Shown here: positions 42,847 through 55,199 of the stretch, one piece after another
How positions within the stretch are numbered: the first letter of the stretch is position 1
How the letters are laid out: the number at the start of each line of letters is the position of its first letter
NCBI GenBank assembly: GCA_039090855.1
Contig: CM077024.1
Coordinates: 63,697,594 to 63,761,593, forward strand
Reading direction: 5' to 3'
DNA length: 64,000 nucleotides
From: Macrothele yani
Lineage: Eukaryota; Arthropoda; Arachnida; Araneae; Macrothelidae
The notes under the pieces: generated by a model
Databases searched by the model: none
What the model saw: the letters and a program-made list of their open reading frames with translations, nothing else
What the model was told of the DNA's origin: nothing
Program-made: the position numbers and the translations under genes

Positions 42847-44378
42847 CCCGCAGTTTTCGTCGTATTATCCACAGACCGCAAAATTCACATAAAAAAAAAA
42901 TTCTTCGTATAATCCGCAGACTGACATTTAGGGAAAAAAAATCGCCGTATAATCCGCACATCATAGATGTTGAATCAGAAGTGGAATTTCCGACAGAAAA
43001 GTCGGTCACAAACACATCGCTCTTTCCACGTTCCAGAAACACATAGCAACCGAAAAATTGTTTTCAGCCGCCGCTCGGGGAATTGAGTCACGGATCTCTC
43101 GATATCTAACCGAGCGCGTTAGCTTTACACCACGTTGGCCAACAGTCCACGGTGCTACGTGTATTTTTAAGTCAGCTTCTGACATCATAAATCCGTAAGA
43201 TGGGCTCAGCTACTGAGACGTCTCCATCTGGTGGGTATTAACGGCACTGGCTATATATATTATAGCAGTTAATTCCAAAGGGCGAGATCCAAGGTGAAAA
43301 TCCTCCAAATACGTGGCGTCAGTAAATAAATAAATACGTCGCTCTTTCCACGTTCCAGAAACACACGAGTCCGAAGAAGTAAGAGAAAAAAAAATATATT
43401 TTAATAAATGAAGAAATTCATTTTTAAAGGTTACTGTTTTATATTTTTATCTCCGAACAGATAAAGGGTGTGGCATCCATAGATCACGCCGATGTAGCTC
43501 CAGAGTATTGCATTACACTGCCAATGACGAAAGGCTGATACAGAACAAGTCGTAGAAATACCGTATGTACTCGCGTATAAGTCGAAAAATTTTGGAGGAA
43601 TTCCTGCTTTCAGAGTTGAGAGATCGTCTTATACGTGGGCCAATAAAAAACTTCCGTGAATTCTCCCGTGGAATTTACCAACGGATTTGTTTACGTTTTA
43701 GATCGCGACACAGAGGCTTTCCGTATGTTGCTGCACGATTGTCAGGTTCTGACCTCAAAACTATCGCGCAGTGACATGATCATATCCTCAATTCTGTCCA
43801 CCACTTCAAGTTTAAATTCGGCAGCGTAACTGGAAACGTTTCCTTTTCAGAGACATCATGATTAGCAATGAAGGAAAACAGCAGCAGCGACGTTCGCCAA
43901 AACAACGAAAGCAAACTAGATACAAGGTCGCGCACATGAAATCCGAAAGGAGAAACGCATAGGTTCGTGCAGCAAGCGCTGTGCGTACTTCGGCTTTTTG
44001 CCAAAAAACAGAGCCGGCACGACAGTCAGAGCTCTCCTCAACGATAAAATGACCCCTGCCGGCACGACAGTCAGAGCTCTCCTCAACGATAAAATGACCC
44101 CTGCCGTCCCTCTCCACAACTATTCCGATCTTTCATTACGACATTCCTCCCCGCTCCGTACAAACTCCTGAACTGAGGAAAATTCTTCCGAGGGAGTTCC
44201 TTTTCAATTATTACACCTTTTCCTGCACAATCACGCTGCAGATTTTTTTAAATCGGAAGGTCTTTTATTTATTTATTTTTTAAATCGGCGTGTTAACCGC
44301 ATCGGTGTATAATCCGCAAAACCTATAATTTTAACTTTTTTAGCAGATAATCCGCGGATTATACGACGAAAATTACGG
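42847..44378 (-). mobile_element. pogo/Tigger-like element, copy B
   Basis: It has the same inverted, TA-flanked ends as at 1349-2718 (left TACCCGCAGTTTTCGTCG; right GACGAAAATTACGGTA). The helix-turn-helix start codon is at about 43862 on the minus strand, with the frame lost soon after KRKRF. It contains the fuller tRNA-like segment at 43062-43140. Confidence 0.5.
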
Positions 44379-44692
44379 TACCATTCTTCCGATAATATCG
44401 CTGTTTGACGATATGATTCATGGACATTCCATTTCAAAACGATATGATTGATAAATGATATGATCATTAAGACACCGAAATCCGCAGTCTGATTCGGAAA
44501 ATATGCGGATCAAAATCGAAGAGCCGAGAAATCAGCAGCGTCGCACTAAAAGGGTTTAACAAAAAAGGATACAAAATTGAGATTCTCCAAAACACACTGA
44601 ATTCCGTAATTCTTCCAACCTGTCCGTAATTCCGTAATCTGACAGTCGAAACCGTAATAATTACGGACAATTCGTAATAGTTGGCACCTCTG

Positions 44693-45779
44693 CTATTTGC
44701 TTCTAAATAACGCAGCATAGGATATTTAGACATTGTGCTGTTAAATTTCATAACCAATACTGGCACACAGAGACCCTAATGCCATAACGGCAAAAAAAAT
44801 TAAAACCAGGGATAAAGAAAAAAATAATGGAAGCAACAAGTGGGGAAAACTAACAGTAATACGGAATACCATTTTGCCTGAGAGGCTACAATTCATATTA
44901 GTACTTCCAAAATCCGGAAGTTTTAAAATTGATTGGCTACGTTTGTGACGCAAACATTAGTACTGAACTTTTCTCGCAGGTCACAGTTCATTTCACGCTA
45001 CGTCAAATTACTTGTACGGGAAACAATTAGAGGAAGTTTTGTGTGCATGTGTGCTCATAAAATCCTCCTAACACTTTTTTGTCAACATAATTTATCATCC
45101 TGCGGCGAGTGGCATGTTTATACTTAACAATATCTTTACGAAGGGCAATACATTTGTGCGATGTTGATCAGGCAAAGTGCGAGAAAGGTCTGGAGCCCAC
45201 TCAGGTCATTTGCAGTAACTCCCCACAAATAACGTCATCCAAAACGGAGACAGAGGCTTTAGCGCCTGCACTGACAAACCTGAAACGCACGGCAAAGATT
45301 TTCATCAGTAGTAACTAGGTAGATTTTTTTTTTTTTTTCGGCAATGCGAGGGTAAAGATGTGAAATGAATAATTTATGCAACTCTTGTGAGGTGCAGCAA
45401 CGCAAGAAGAATAATTTACGATTACATGAAAATTTCTACCCCGTCTAACTTTTGTTCTCGCAATTTTTTTTTTTTCCCCTATGTATAAGCTGAAACCTTG
45501 GGAAAAATTACGACAGAATGATGAATTTTATATTTCTTATTCTAAATAACGGAGATATTTGCGTTTTTACGGAAAACGGTTCTACTATACACAAAAATTC
45601 AAAAAATAATATCTTCTAATCTATCAGAAACAAAAAAAAAAAATTGAAACTTTCAGGGGTTTTTATAACTTGGAGGCAGCTAACCGTAAAAAAAAATAAT
45701 AAAATAAAATCGCACGAGAATCGGAGATGTGTTGGCGGAAAATTATTTCAATATCTGACGATTTTGCGTGGAATGACCC
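44693..45779. mobile_element. Fragment of element X, copy B
   Basis: This is the counterpart of 3333-4399, ending GCGTGGAATGACCC at 45779 followed by AGAT as in copy A. The left end of this X copy was not found. Confidence 0.65.
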
Positions 45780-47006
45780 AGATGTTAAAATCTATGGTTC
45801 CGGGCGTCGGACTACCCTATTTTTCGCAACCAGCCAGCTCTTGCAGTAATTGGAATATCGTCTTAAAATAGCTATAAATAAATTTCTTCATGCATTATGA
45901 AATAGAAATATGACAGAATAAAAAAAATCTCTTTCCAGCCGTAAAACCGGAAGACAACGAATCTAGAAAACGGCCGTGAAATCTGGGGAATATGGTAGGT
46001 ATGCAATAGTACCAGCTTCATTGCATGGCATTTTTCATATATTTTTTGTCAAAATACTCGTAAGTACTATGAAAAAAATAAATCTTTCCCCCTCTTTGAA
46101 GAATCTTCCTATTTCATAATATTTTCCCTGTTCTAACATTTAAAGGTACATACTTTTCCAACTATACCAATTCTGCTACAGAATTACGAGCTTTAGTTCG
46201 TAAGTGATACGAACCTTTTTCAAAATAAATTAGGTGCCCTCAATTTGCAACATTCATCCACACTGCCGTTGAAGGGGAAGGGGGGGATTTATTTGGATGA
46301 CCAATATCCGGCAAAATAAAATGTTTTTGTACGGTTTGATAAAAGACACGTAGAACATGCAAAAGAGAAAAAAAAAAAAAAAAAAGCTCAACTTCTAAAG
46401 TTTCCAATGAATTTCGGCGAAATTTGAAATGGAACGTTATTTTCATATATCTTGCCCACTGTAAAAATTTCAGTCGGTTATTTAAAAAATTGAGGAAATA
46501 GCTTCTTCATAACTTTTTTTCTCAGTCTACGCAGAGAACCAGGGCACCTACTCAGGAACAAATGACTGCCTCTCTTCGCGAACGCCAGCAGATAAGAGCC
46601 TGCGAAATGGGTGTGCGATTAATGGCTTTCTTTCACGCTTTGACGTGTATGTTTGTTCGGTTGTAGTTTAGATCATCTGGAGACGGGGAAACCGCAAAGA
46701 GACGCACTCCCCTGCACAGCTGCACTTTAAGCGGTGGGTGGGTTACGGAGTTGCCTCGAAGGATAAAACAACTCGGACTTATTTTAAAACTTAGCAATAC
46801 AGAAATATATTTTACAAAAGTCAGAAACAAAATATTTTTCTGGCAAAATAAAAAATTCCCTGCCTTTATAGTTCCCTGATAAAAAATTCCCTGATTTTTA
46901 CGGAAAATCACAATTTTCCCTGAGTTTTCCCTGATTTTTGGAACAATTTTAAAATTCCCTGAGAATTCCCGGTTTTCCCGGTTTTCCAGGTTGCGTGGGA
47001 ACCCTG
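45780..47006. mobile_element. Right-hand part of hAT-like element, copy B
   Basis: This matches 4400-5608, with TTCCCTGA(N)TTTT repeats and terminus GTGGGAACCCTG. No coding sequence. Confidence 0.65.
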
Positions 47007-47566
47007 TAAGCTAAAGCTTTCACTTTCAGGAAAGATGAAAACAGTGGCTTTTGGATGTGCTTTGTAATTAGATCTATATAAAGGCACTCAATATTTTCCA
47101 GGCATGATGTAAAAAAAATGCTTATTCATGTGCACGACTACCGAAAGTTCAATACTGATCAATGCTGCATGAACACGAAGCTAATATCGGCATTCCCCTT
47201 ACGTTTGCCCTTTGAGACCTCTCTGGAGAGAGGGATTGCGATGGCCCTCTGACCGTGACGTCACACCCCTTCGTAGTTCGTGCGCTGGGTCTTTCACTCC
47301 AGGGGGTTTTGGTCTATCGGGCAGAAGCTTTGCCACAGTGACTAAAAATGCCGAAATTATTATGAGCAAGTAAATTTTTTTTTACCATTAATGTTCGTTT
47401 TGTATTTTCATATCATTATATGGACCTAATCACTCCACCCTGCATACTTAAACAAAATATACGTGATGAACAGTATTGTCGCTGCTTTTAATAGCAATTC
47501 TACATTGAAGTCTTTGGCCATGTAATATTGTGCCATATGCCTTTTTTTTGCGTATGCGAATATAAG
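47007..47566. other. No gene recognised
   Basis: This is unique-looking sequence between copy B and a Penelope fragment, with slightly higher GC at 47195-47340. No ORF or structure that I can assign. Confidence 0.3.
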
Positions 47567-48565
47567 AACATTTGAATAATTGGAATAAAAAAGAAACTAA
47601 AACAGCCGTAACTCAGTTTTGTCTAGAAAACCACCAATATTTGAAATTTGAAGATGTTAAAATAATTAAAAGATGTAAAGATAAAAGGCATTTGAGAATA
47701 GCAGAATCGGTTTTAATCGAAAAAAATAGGTCAAGAATATGTAATATTAATGACTCAAATAATTTGAATGACCATTGGAAAGCATTGATTAAATTTGAAC
47801 AACAAACAAGGGAAAAAAGGAACAGAACTTATAATATATGGCGCCAGAGAGGAAGACACACAGAGTTATTGACTGAAACTGGAGCCTCGACGAATTCGTT
47901 CACTTGGTCTGCGGTCAGCAGGTTTACATCAGCCTCTTGAGAATGGCCGTGAAACTGTTGAAAGTACTTGAGGAATGGTGTGAATGGGCGAGTAGAGTTG
48001 TTTGCGGCAAGGTTTTGCGAGATATGGGGCAGGTGGAGCACTATATGAATCGCAGTTGACGGAGGTTCGACCGCCACAATGTAAATAGCGTATTATAGGT
48101 TGTGTAGAGATTATATAGTTATGGTGTGAATGTATTGTAGAAATTTTGCGTACAATGTGTGTCTTGAGTAACATATATATGTGAATTGGGTGTGTATTTA
48201 TACAGTGTGTGTATGTATTGGATGAGAGTTGTTTGTTTTTTAGCTGTATGTGTTTGAATGTAGGGTAATTAAAAAAAAGGGAAGAGAATGACAGCACTTA
48301 AATGTTAGTGAATATGTATGTTATTTAAAGAGATCACATATGTCAAACAAATGTAAAAAGTCAACAGAAAATGGCATTCTAAGAATGAAAACAAAAGAAT
48401 TTATGACATATGAGATAACAACTGCAACTTACATGCAGATAAGAAGCATGACGAAACCCGAAAGGACAGTCGCATAAAAACCATATTAAATAACATGCAT
48501 GAAATGTTTTTAATGAAAGAAACCAAGACTTTAGAGGTAAGTTGGATCTTTCTAGTTATGAGGTC
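47567..48565 (+). mobile_element. Penelope-like element family 2, copy 2 (5'-truncated)
   Basis: It starts inside the endonuclease gene (NNWNKKETKTAVTQFCLEN, then RHLRIAESVLIEKNRSRICN, 47575-47760) and continues through the 3' untranslated region. It is homologous to 38230-37300 in reverse orientation. The catalytic YIG and Arg motifs are lost by truncation. The copies stay alignable to about TTAGAGGTAAGTTGGATCTTT (48531-48551). Confidence 0.75.
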
Positions 48566-48820
48566 ATTACTGACTTGCATGTGAATTGATGCACTTGAAT
48601 GGTGGTTTAATACCATAAATGATGCAAATATTGTGTTTGTCATTCTCTTCACTAATTCGTTTAAGGAGTTGATATAATTTAAAGAAACATGCACCTTTTA
48701 CAAATAAGTAGGGCACCATGGTAACAATCAACTACAATGTCTCAAAATTACAAGTTCAATTCAATAGGTTACATACAGCAAGATTTGGGTTTTGATAAAT
48801 TCTGGAAATATTGGACTATA
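48566..48820. other. No gene recognised
   Basis: Short spacer between a Penelope fragment and a mariner-like element; nothing assignable. Confidence 0.3.
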
Positions 48821-50126
48821 CAAGGTGTGATGAAAAATGATCTAGACTGGATTTATTAAAAAAAAAAGCTCAAGACTTGCAGATTTGAAACTTAACTGCC
48901 TTCGAAGTAGCTCCCTTTTAAAGCCACATTAGCCCAGTGCTGTTTCCACTGCTCGAAGCATTTTTTGAAGTCGCTTTCTGAAATAGTGAACAGCTGCTTT
49001 GTGGTATGTTATATTTCCTCAATTTCTTGAAATCTATTCCCTTGCTAGGGGTATTTGAGTTTTGGGAAGAGAAAAATGTCACAGGGAAGAGTTCGGTTGA
49101 ATAGGGTGGTGGTTGGACCTGTGCAATGCGGTGCTTAGGAAGAAACTGCTGCACAAGTTATGATGCATGGGAAGTTGCGTTGCCACTCTCATGTAATGCT
49201 GGCCTTTTGCAATGACCTGTGCCCCTCAAACGCCACAAAACCAGGCAGTAGTACTGCTTGTTGATTGTCTGGCCTGATGGAGCATATTCACGATTGGGGA
49301 GGGGGATTACTAAGTCAGCATAATAGTGACAATGCTGCAGCTCTGTCATGCTTTTTTTGGGTTTAGGGTCTTCCACTGTAAAGACTGGGCCTTAGTTTTG
49401 GGGTCATTCATAAACCCACAATTCAACACCAGACACGATAGTTTTTTAAAAGTTTTCAATGCACTCAAGCAGGTTACTAGCAGCTGAAACACGGCCTGTT
49501 GTTGCTAACTTTAAAAGAATTCTAAAGTTTTTGCTCAGCTGAGGGCAAGTTTGGCTGAGACATGTCTGATACCCAAATTGTCTGTAAGAATCGACTGAAC
49601 TGAAACTAATGTTGGAGCCTTCAGATAATTCTTGAATAGTGATTCTGTGATTTTTCTGCACAGCTGTGCATACAAGTTCCAACATTGTTTTTACTTTGGG
49701 CAGTTGCGAACCCCCCAGACAGTTCATCACTCTCAACACTTTCACGACCAACTTCAAAACATTTATACAACTCATTAACTTTTGCATGACTCATGCAATC
49801 CTCCCCATAATACTTCTTATAACTTTAAGTATGTATACTTGAAAGTTTTGCCAAGTTTTGGACAAAATCTGATGCAAATTCATTGATCAATTTTTTTCTG
49901 ATATTACAAGTAATGCGACAAACAGCTTCACACATATAAGAACAAAGAACTACTGCAAAAAAAAAAAAAATAATAATAATCAGTGGAGCCGTGACTCACA
50001 GTACATGAGTAGTAGGTTCCAAGGTCAACCTGTGCCAAACCACTTCTTGCTGTGTCCTGCAATTTCGAACTTATGTATCCAGTCTGGATATTATTATTAT
50101 TATTATTATTTTTTTAATCACACCTC
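48821..50126 (-). mobile_element. mariner-like transposon
   Basis: The left end CAAGGTGTGATGAAAAATGATC and the right end (inward AGGTGTGATTAAAAAAATAA, then CAGACTGGAT on both sides) form imperfect inverted repeats. A TA precedes the left end (48819-48820). An (ATT)n tract at 50090-50110 has expanded near the right end. It carries a decayed transposase. Confidence 0.7.
48860..49800 (-). pseudogene. mariner-type transposase, degraded
   Basis: Landmarks on the minus strand: HAKVNELYKCFEVGRESVE (N-terminal helix-turn-helix region), HRITIQELSEGSNISFSSV, LGIRHVSAKL, a WRLRGTG...KRPAL block, and the C-terminal part QQFLPKHRIAQVQPPPYS...ELFP, matching the usual PYSPDLAP catalytic region with the Asp region damaged. 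Many stops and frame changes separate the blocks. It resembles the SETMAR/GVQW3-related mariner group. Confidence 0.7.
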
Positions 50127-50127
50127 A

Positions 50128-51117
50128 TTGCCCTTAGCAAATTTTCCTTCTAAATGTGTTAGTACTTGGAAATAAGTCTTTAAGCAGCAAAACTTTAAAA
50201 TCATGCTTAAAGTTAGGTAAAAAAATATAAAGTAACGAAGCTTTTAACTGGTAACTTCAATCTTTTCAACCTGGGAATGGACAGATGATTGTAAGTGGTC
50301 ACCAGATCAGTAAAGCTGTGCTCGTTATATCTCTTAAAATTGATTTCCATATTAATGAAATAATAAAAGGAGAATCAGAATGACAGTTTTTGAGGGTTGA
50401 AAAATTTTCCAAACTATAGTTATGTGCTTATGTCCAAATTTATTATGTTAAAAATCCGTTACCAAGTCCAACCAAATTACGCTTCTGTTGCTTCATGAGG
50501 TTTTTTTACACCTCTGAAATGTGTTTCATGGTTTCAAGAGGTGCAAGGGCAACTTTGGACGATACAGAACCTTGTCTCTTAACTATGTATGTTCAGGAGC
50601 ACTGGACAGCACAAACTGTACTTCCATTAAAAGTTCAATAACTCATTGGTACTTCACATTTAGTTTTTGCCCAAGCCTTAGCAACAAATCAGTTTGCTGA
50701 ATTCCAACACCACCTGAAATCCAGTATCAGGAAGGTGCATTTTGTGATGTCACAAGATGAGAAAAGTACTTTAAACATCAAAGCACTACTACATCACATT
50801 CAAAATTACAACTTTTTGATTACGCACTATGAACTGAAATTTCTTGCAATTAGCAGTAATCTACTACTTTTTCAACAAACAAGCAATAGGTCATTCAAGT
50901 GGGATGAGAATAGTAAAATCACATAAGCCTTAGTTATGTCACACGGTTTTTTAGCAAACTTATTAATGCTGCTTTAATATAATTATTTTCACAAACTCTT
51001 AAGCAGGGTGTCTACCAAATTTTGGAAATGCAGTTTCATACGAATTTACGATATTCATGATCTTTTTTAAGACCTCTCTGTGGGTGTATATATAAAGATA
51101 CACTCTTGCTATATATA
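50128..51117. other. No gene recognised
   Basis: Low-complexity intronic sequence; a 63-codon ORF at 50735-50926 has no recognisable features. Confidence 0.3.
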
Positions 51118-51888
51118 CAGGGTGTGCCCAAAAGTCTTTCCCTGATTATGATAAATCATATAAAATGAACCAAGCTAGTTAGACATACATGGTTTGTTGC
51201 ATTGATTGAGTCATATTCTCAAGTTTTTTTGTTCGTTGTACTTTTGGAACAATAGGTGGCGCTGCACCTCTGCAGCGTAGTTTGTTGTTGAAAGTGTCAG
51301 TCGACGAAATGGCATCTACGCAGGACAAGGCTAATTCTGTTCTCTGGTTTCATGAAACCAAATCTGCAATTTCAGTGCAGCAGTAGTTTAGGCGTGAATA
51401 GCTCCGCTTGATGTGAAGAGCATTAGGAACTGGTATAAAAAATTTAAACAGACTGGCATTGTCGTGACTGTGCAAGAAGTGGATCTTAGATGACAAATTC
51501 CCTAACAGATGAATAGGTAGAGATGGTCTCATACCCTGACTACCAAGATCCCAAGACATTATGCACTTTGAACTTCTTTTTTATGGGGTTACATTAAGGA
51601 TCAAGTTTATGCAACACTAGTTGCAGATATTAACACTTTGAAGGGAAGAATAACTGAAGAGTTTATGACCACCACAGATGACATGTTGCAGCAGACATGG
51701 GAAGAGATAGAGTAATGACTGGATGTTCTGCGTGTAACAAAAGAAGCCCACGATAAAGTATACTGATGACCGGGGGGGGGGGGGACTGGACTTCAGGCAC
51801 GATATATTAGAAAACCTTAAGTTTCTAATGAGCATGGTTCATTCTATACGATTTACTGTAATCAGGGAAAGACTTTAGACACACCATG
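51118..51888 (+). mobile_element. Internally deleted Tc1/mariner-type element (771 bp)
   Basis: The ends CAGGGTGTGCCCAAAAGTCT and, inverted, CATGGTGTGTCTAAAGTCT share over 30 similar bases, with TA on both sides (51116-51117 and 51889-51890). The interior keeps the N-terminal DNA-binding part and the C-terminal tail of a transposase but lacks the catalytic middle. Confidence 0.8.
51309..51760 (+). pseudogene. Transposase remnant with DUF4817-type N-terminus
   Basis: ATG 51309 opens MASTQDKANSVLWFHETKS, then (after a stop) FRREYG...PLDVKSIRNWYKKFKQTG, the DUF4817 helix-turn-helix region of a widespread arthropod transposase group. It jumps at about 51570 to the family's C-terminal tail (FLWGYIKDQVYATLV, TEEFMTTTDDMLQQTWEEIE, LDVLRVT). 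The DDE core is gone. Several stops are present. Confidence 0.7.
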
Positions 51889-52439
51889 TATATCTGGGGC
51901 AAATATTTGGGGTGTGCTAGGTGTGTGAGGCATGCACCCACACAGAGTCACAATGTTAACCTATACTACTCTACTGATATTGCATTTTTGGATTTATTTC
52001 TAATAAAAGTTGCCAGAGTTTGTCCTAAGGCTTCAAAAGTAGTGCATAGTGCCAACCTCTAAAAGCAGTGTTCAGTAACCAACATGTTCATTTTTCAGTA
52101 ATTTTCAGTAACAATTTTTTTTCAGTAATTTTTAGTAATCTGTCAGAACTATTAACAAAATAATAATAATAATACAATAAAAAATAATTTGCTAGTGGGA
52201 AAATTTAAAATACTGTCCACCAGAAAAATATAATAAATTACCTCCAGACATGAAAAAACTTATTCCTCGGAATGTTGGCCAAATTATGATAAACTGGCTG
52301 TAGTTGCCATTTTGGCCTTCCTTAGTTCAATTTGCGAAAACTTCTTCTGATAGCATAGTTCACTGTGTGCAATGCTGTTTATTTTTTCTACTAATAAAGA
52401 AGACAGCACATGACTACATAAATTAGGTCTGAATCATTC

Positions 52440-53890
52440 ATGGTGTTTTCCTCACAATACTGAAAATTCTTTCTGTACTTGCATTGCTATGAAGGACTAT
52501 TAAAATCATTTTCATAATTTTGCTTAATGATTCATACTTCAACTGGCCACTTTCATTTTTCATTAAAGAAATTCTGTGCCACACTTCATCCATTCTCCCA
52601 GAAGTAGCAGCACAGTTAAAATTTTCAAACTGGTAGTGAGCAAATTCAGATTCCACCTTGTCAGATTCTTCTGGTTTCAAAACTGGAAACAGGGAACACA
52701 TATATTGGACTGATGCAAAAGAAACACTTTGCCTTAATACTACATCTGCAATTTCAGCATGACTCAGAAATTCATCATTAAGTGGAAGTTTTCTTAAAAT
52801 GTAATTGCAGCCTGCCTTGTAAAATTCCCTTACTTCAGAATAAAAATTAGCCACTGTGTCTTCACTCAGATCTGCAGTCGTGCCTATATAAGATCTCGCT
52901 TTTGACCCAATTACGAGATCACAGTTTTCTTTTTGATTTCTCCTTCTTTCAAAATTTCCATCTGCAAGAGATGTTGCTGTCACATCCAAATGCCGATGGC
53001 TTGATAAATCGTACAAGCAATTCAGATAACAGACTATGAAGTTTTCTTTTTAATACATGCACAAGCGGAGCTTCCTGCTGCAAGAACACGTTAACAGATG
53101 TAAACAAAGGAAGAGTAGCAGATAAAAAAAGACAAAGTTTAGATAAAGGATTTCCAATCATACTTGCAAGGGTCTTATACTGTGAATTAGCTTCTTCATT
53201 GTCACTGAAATAATGTTCTAGAGCCTCCCACTGTTCTAAAATTCTGTCAATGGATTCCAAAAGTGAAAACTAGTGAGTATTGACATGCTTTACAATTTTG
53301 TGTGGTTTAGTACCACAAACAGCGTAACTCAGTTTTAGATTGTGTTTCCTCTTTGAACATTTCTCCAAAAAAAAAAAAAGTACAACTGTATTAGAAACTG
53401 CTCAACATTAAATCCTTTTAGTTGAGTAGCAGATTTCTGCGCAGCTAAATTTACTAAATGGCATGAACATCGCTGCACTATGATTGCAGGCTAAACCTTC
53501 TTTATGTGAGAAACACCTTTTACTTGACCTATCATAGTGTTAGCATTGTCACAGGAAAATGACACACAGTTGCTCAATGAGATTTTTTAACAAACTCATT
53601 GTTCAAAACGTTGAATATTCCTTCACCTGTATTATTACTTGATTCAACAAATGATAACAAAACAGTTGAATTTTCCCCTATTTTTTCGTCAAAATATGTT
53701 ATTGTAATGGGATACAGTTTATTTACTTGAGCATCATTACTTCCGTCCGTATATAGAGAAAAAGGATTTTTTTTTTTTTTACTTCAGATATGTTACTTTT
53801 AGAAACACTGGCCATGCGCTGAATTAGTGCAGTAGCCTTGGTTCTTCCACACGAATATTTTTTTGTGATCGTTGAATCGGGAAACATGGC
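52440..53890 (-). pseudogene. hAT transposase, core and C-terminus retained
   Basis: Reading leftward from 53890: AMFPDSTITKKYSCGRTKA, FSLYTDGSNDAQVNKLYPI (TDGS carries the first catalytic Asp of the hAT RNase H fold), SCDNANTMIGQVKG, CSCHLVNLAAQKS, then an open 192-codon stretch at 53016-52438 with MDEVWHRIS and VLHSNASTERIFSIVRK, the dimerisation motif. Several frameshifts lie between 53560 and 53020. The N-terminal domain seen in the relatives at 1-409 and 41616-41858 is missing; the break is near the AMFPDS motif common to all three. Confidence 0.75.
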
Positions 53891-54289
53891 TTGGAATAAC
53901 GGTTTTTCAAGCTTTCAGTTTTCGGAAATTTATCCAACTTTTTTAAGCTGAATTGACTTCAGTTTTTGGAAATTTATCCAACATTTTCAAGCTGAAATAC
54001 AAATATTTATGGAATAAAATTATATCTAACAATACTGGGTAGAGGAAACATCGCGAGAAAAAAAAATTATGATTACCAGATAAATCTTACCCCCGTCTAC
54101 TTTTTGTTTTCGAAGGATGAAATTCCGTCCTCCGACTGAGAAAACGACCCCCCCCCCCTGCCGTCACCAATCCTCCCAAAATTTTAGTTCAGTTATGCAT
54201 CGATTTCGTACATAGTCCAATTGATAACAAACAAGTTAGTAAAATCATGCAATGCATTGATTGATTGATTATGATACGCTTTCCAACAT

Positions 54290-55150
54290 ACTAGAAATCA
54301 TTACTCAAGTTATTACTCAAGTTATGAGGAAAATGGCTATGGAATAAATCTCACTCCTGTGCACTGACCTTTGATCCCATTTCGATAATATTCAACGGAA
54401 CTGGTTCAGTATACCTCCGAAATAAGTTATGATGCATAAGGGTTATGGAATAGATCCCGCTTCTGTGTACCTTTGACCCCATTTTGTCCATTTTCAATAG
54501 GATTCGTCCCCAGGCAGGTCCCAACAACATACTAGCATTTCATCCAAATCGAAACATTTTTACATAAGTTATGATGCATAATGGCGATGGAAGTGATTCC
54601 GCTCCTATGTCCTGACCTCTGACCCCCATTTCGCCAATTTTCTCCACAGGTGGTCCCCTACCACATACTAAAATTTAATCGAAATCGAACCTTTTTTACG
54701 TTAGTTATGACACATAAGAGCAGTGGAATGGATCCCGCTCCTATGTCCTGACCTTTGACCCCATTTCGTTCGCTTTCAATAGGGTTCCTTCCCAGGTGTT
54801 CCCCTACCACATACTAAAATTTCATCGAAATCGAACCACTTTTACGCACGTTATGACGCATAAGGACAATGGAACGCGCATCCCCCTCTTATGTCCTGAC
54901 CTTTGACCCCAATTCACCCATTTTGAATAGGGTTCATCCCCAGGTGGTCCCCTACCACATAGGAAAATTTCATAGAAATCGAACCATATTTACGCAAGTT
55001 ATGATGCATAAGTGCAGTGGAATGGATCCCGCTCCTACGTCCTGACCTTTGACCCCATTTGTCCCATCTTCAATAGGGTTCGTCTCCAGGTGGTCCCCTA
55101 CCACATACTAAAATTTCACCGAAATCGAATCATATTTACGCCAGTTATCG
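54290..55150. repeat. Minisatellite, about 143-bp unit, six units
   Basis: TGACC(T)TTGACCCC occurs at 54365, 54467, 54613, 54749, 54897 and 55043; spacing is 136-148 bp except for one short unit. Each full unit also has TTCAATAGGGTTCG, CCCCTACCACATACTAAAAT and ACGCAAGTTATGATGCATAA. The last unit runs into GCGGACGGACGGACAG. The repeat lies inside a hAT-like element. Confidence 0.85.
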
Positions 55151-55199
55151 TGCGGACGGACGGACAGCGTAAATATAGATTCCTCGAATCAGCGCGAGA

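Larger units (their letters stand above)
40983..44692 (-). mobile_element. hAT-like element, complete copy with target duplication
   Basis: Ends CAGAGGGGCCAAC and GTTGGCACCTCTG are inverted. CTATTT flanks both directly (40977-40982 and 44693-44698); the match extends to 8 bp, TGCTATTT, if the final TG is counted as target. CAGTAAT motifs near the left end and CCGTAAT motifs near the right end run in the same direction. Inside are a hAT transposase remnant, a piggyBac-like remnant and a pogo-like element. The same element continues into copy A. Confidence 0.8.
41451..47006. repeat. Segmental repeat copy B
   Basis: This is the counterpart of 1-5608. It lacks both SINEs of copy A. It has about 130 bp near 43100-43260 that are missing in A, and a 45-bp tandem duplication at about 44011-44102 that is single in A. 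It ends on the same hAT-type terminus, GTGGGAACCCTG at 47006. Confidence 0.9.

Noticed and set aside
40027..47006. One 7-kb hAT-like composite from the CAGGGTTCCCAC end to the GTGGGAACCCTG end
   Set aside because: The flanking 8-mers differ (GCCTTCTT and TAAGCTAA), so I do not assert it as one element, though it remains possible.
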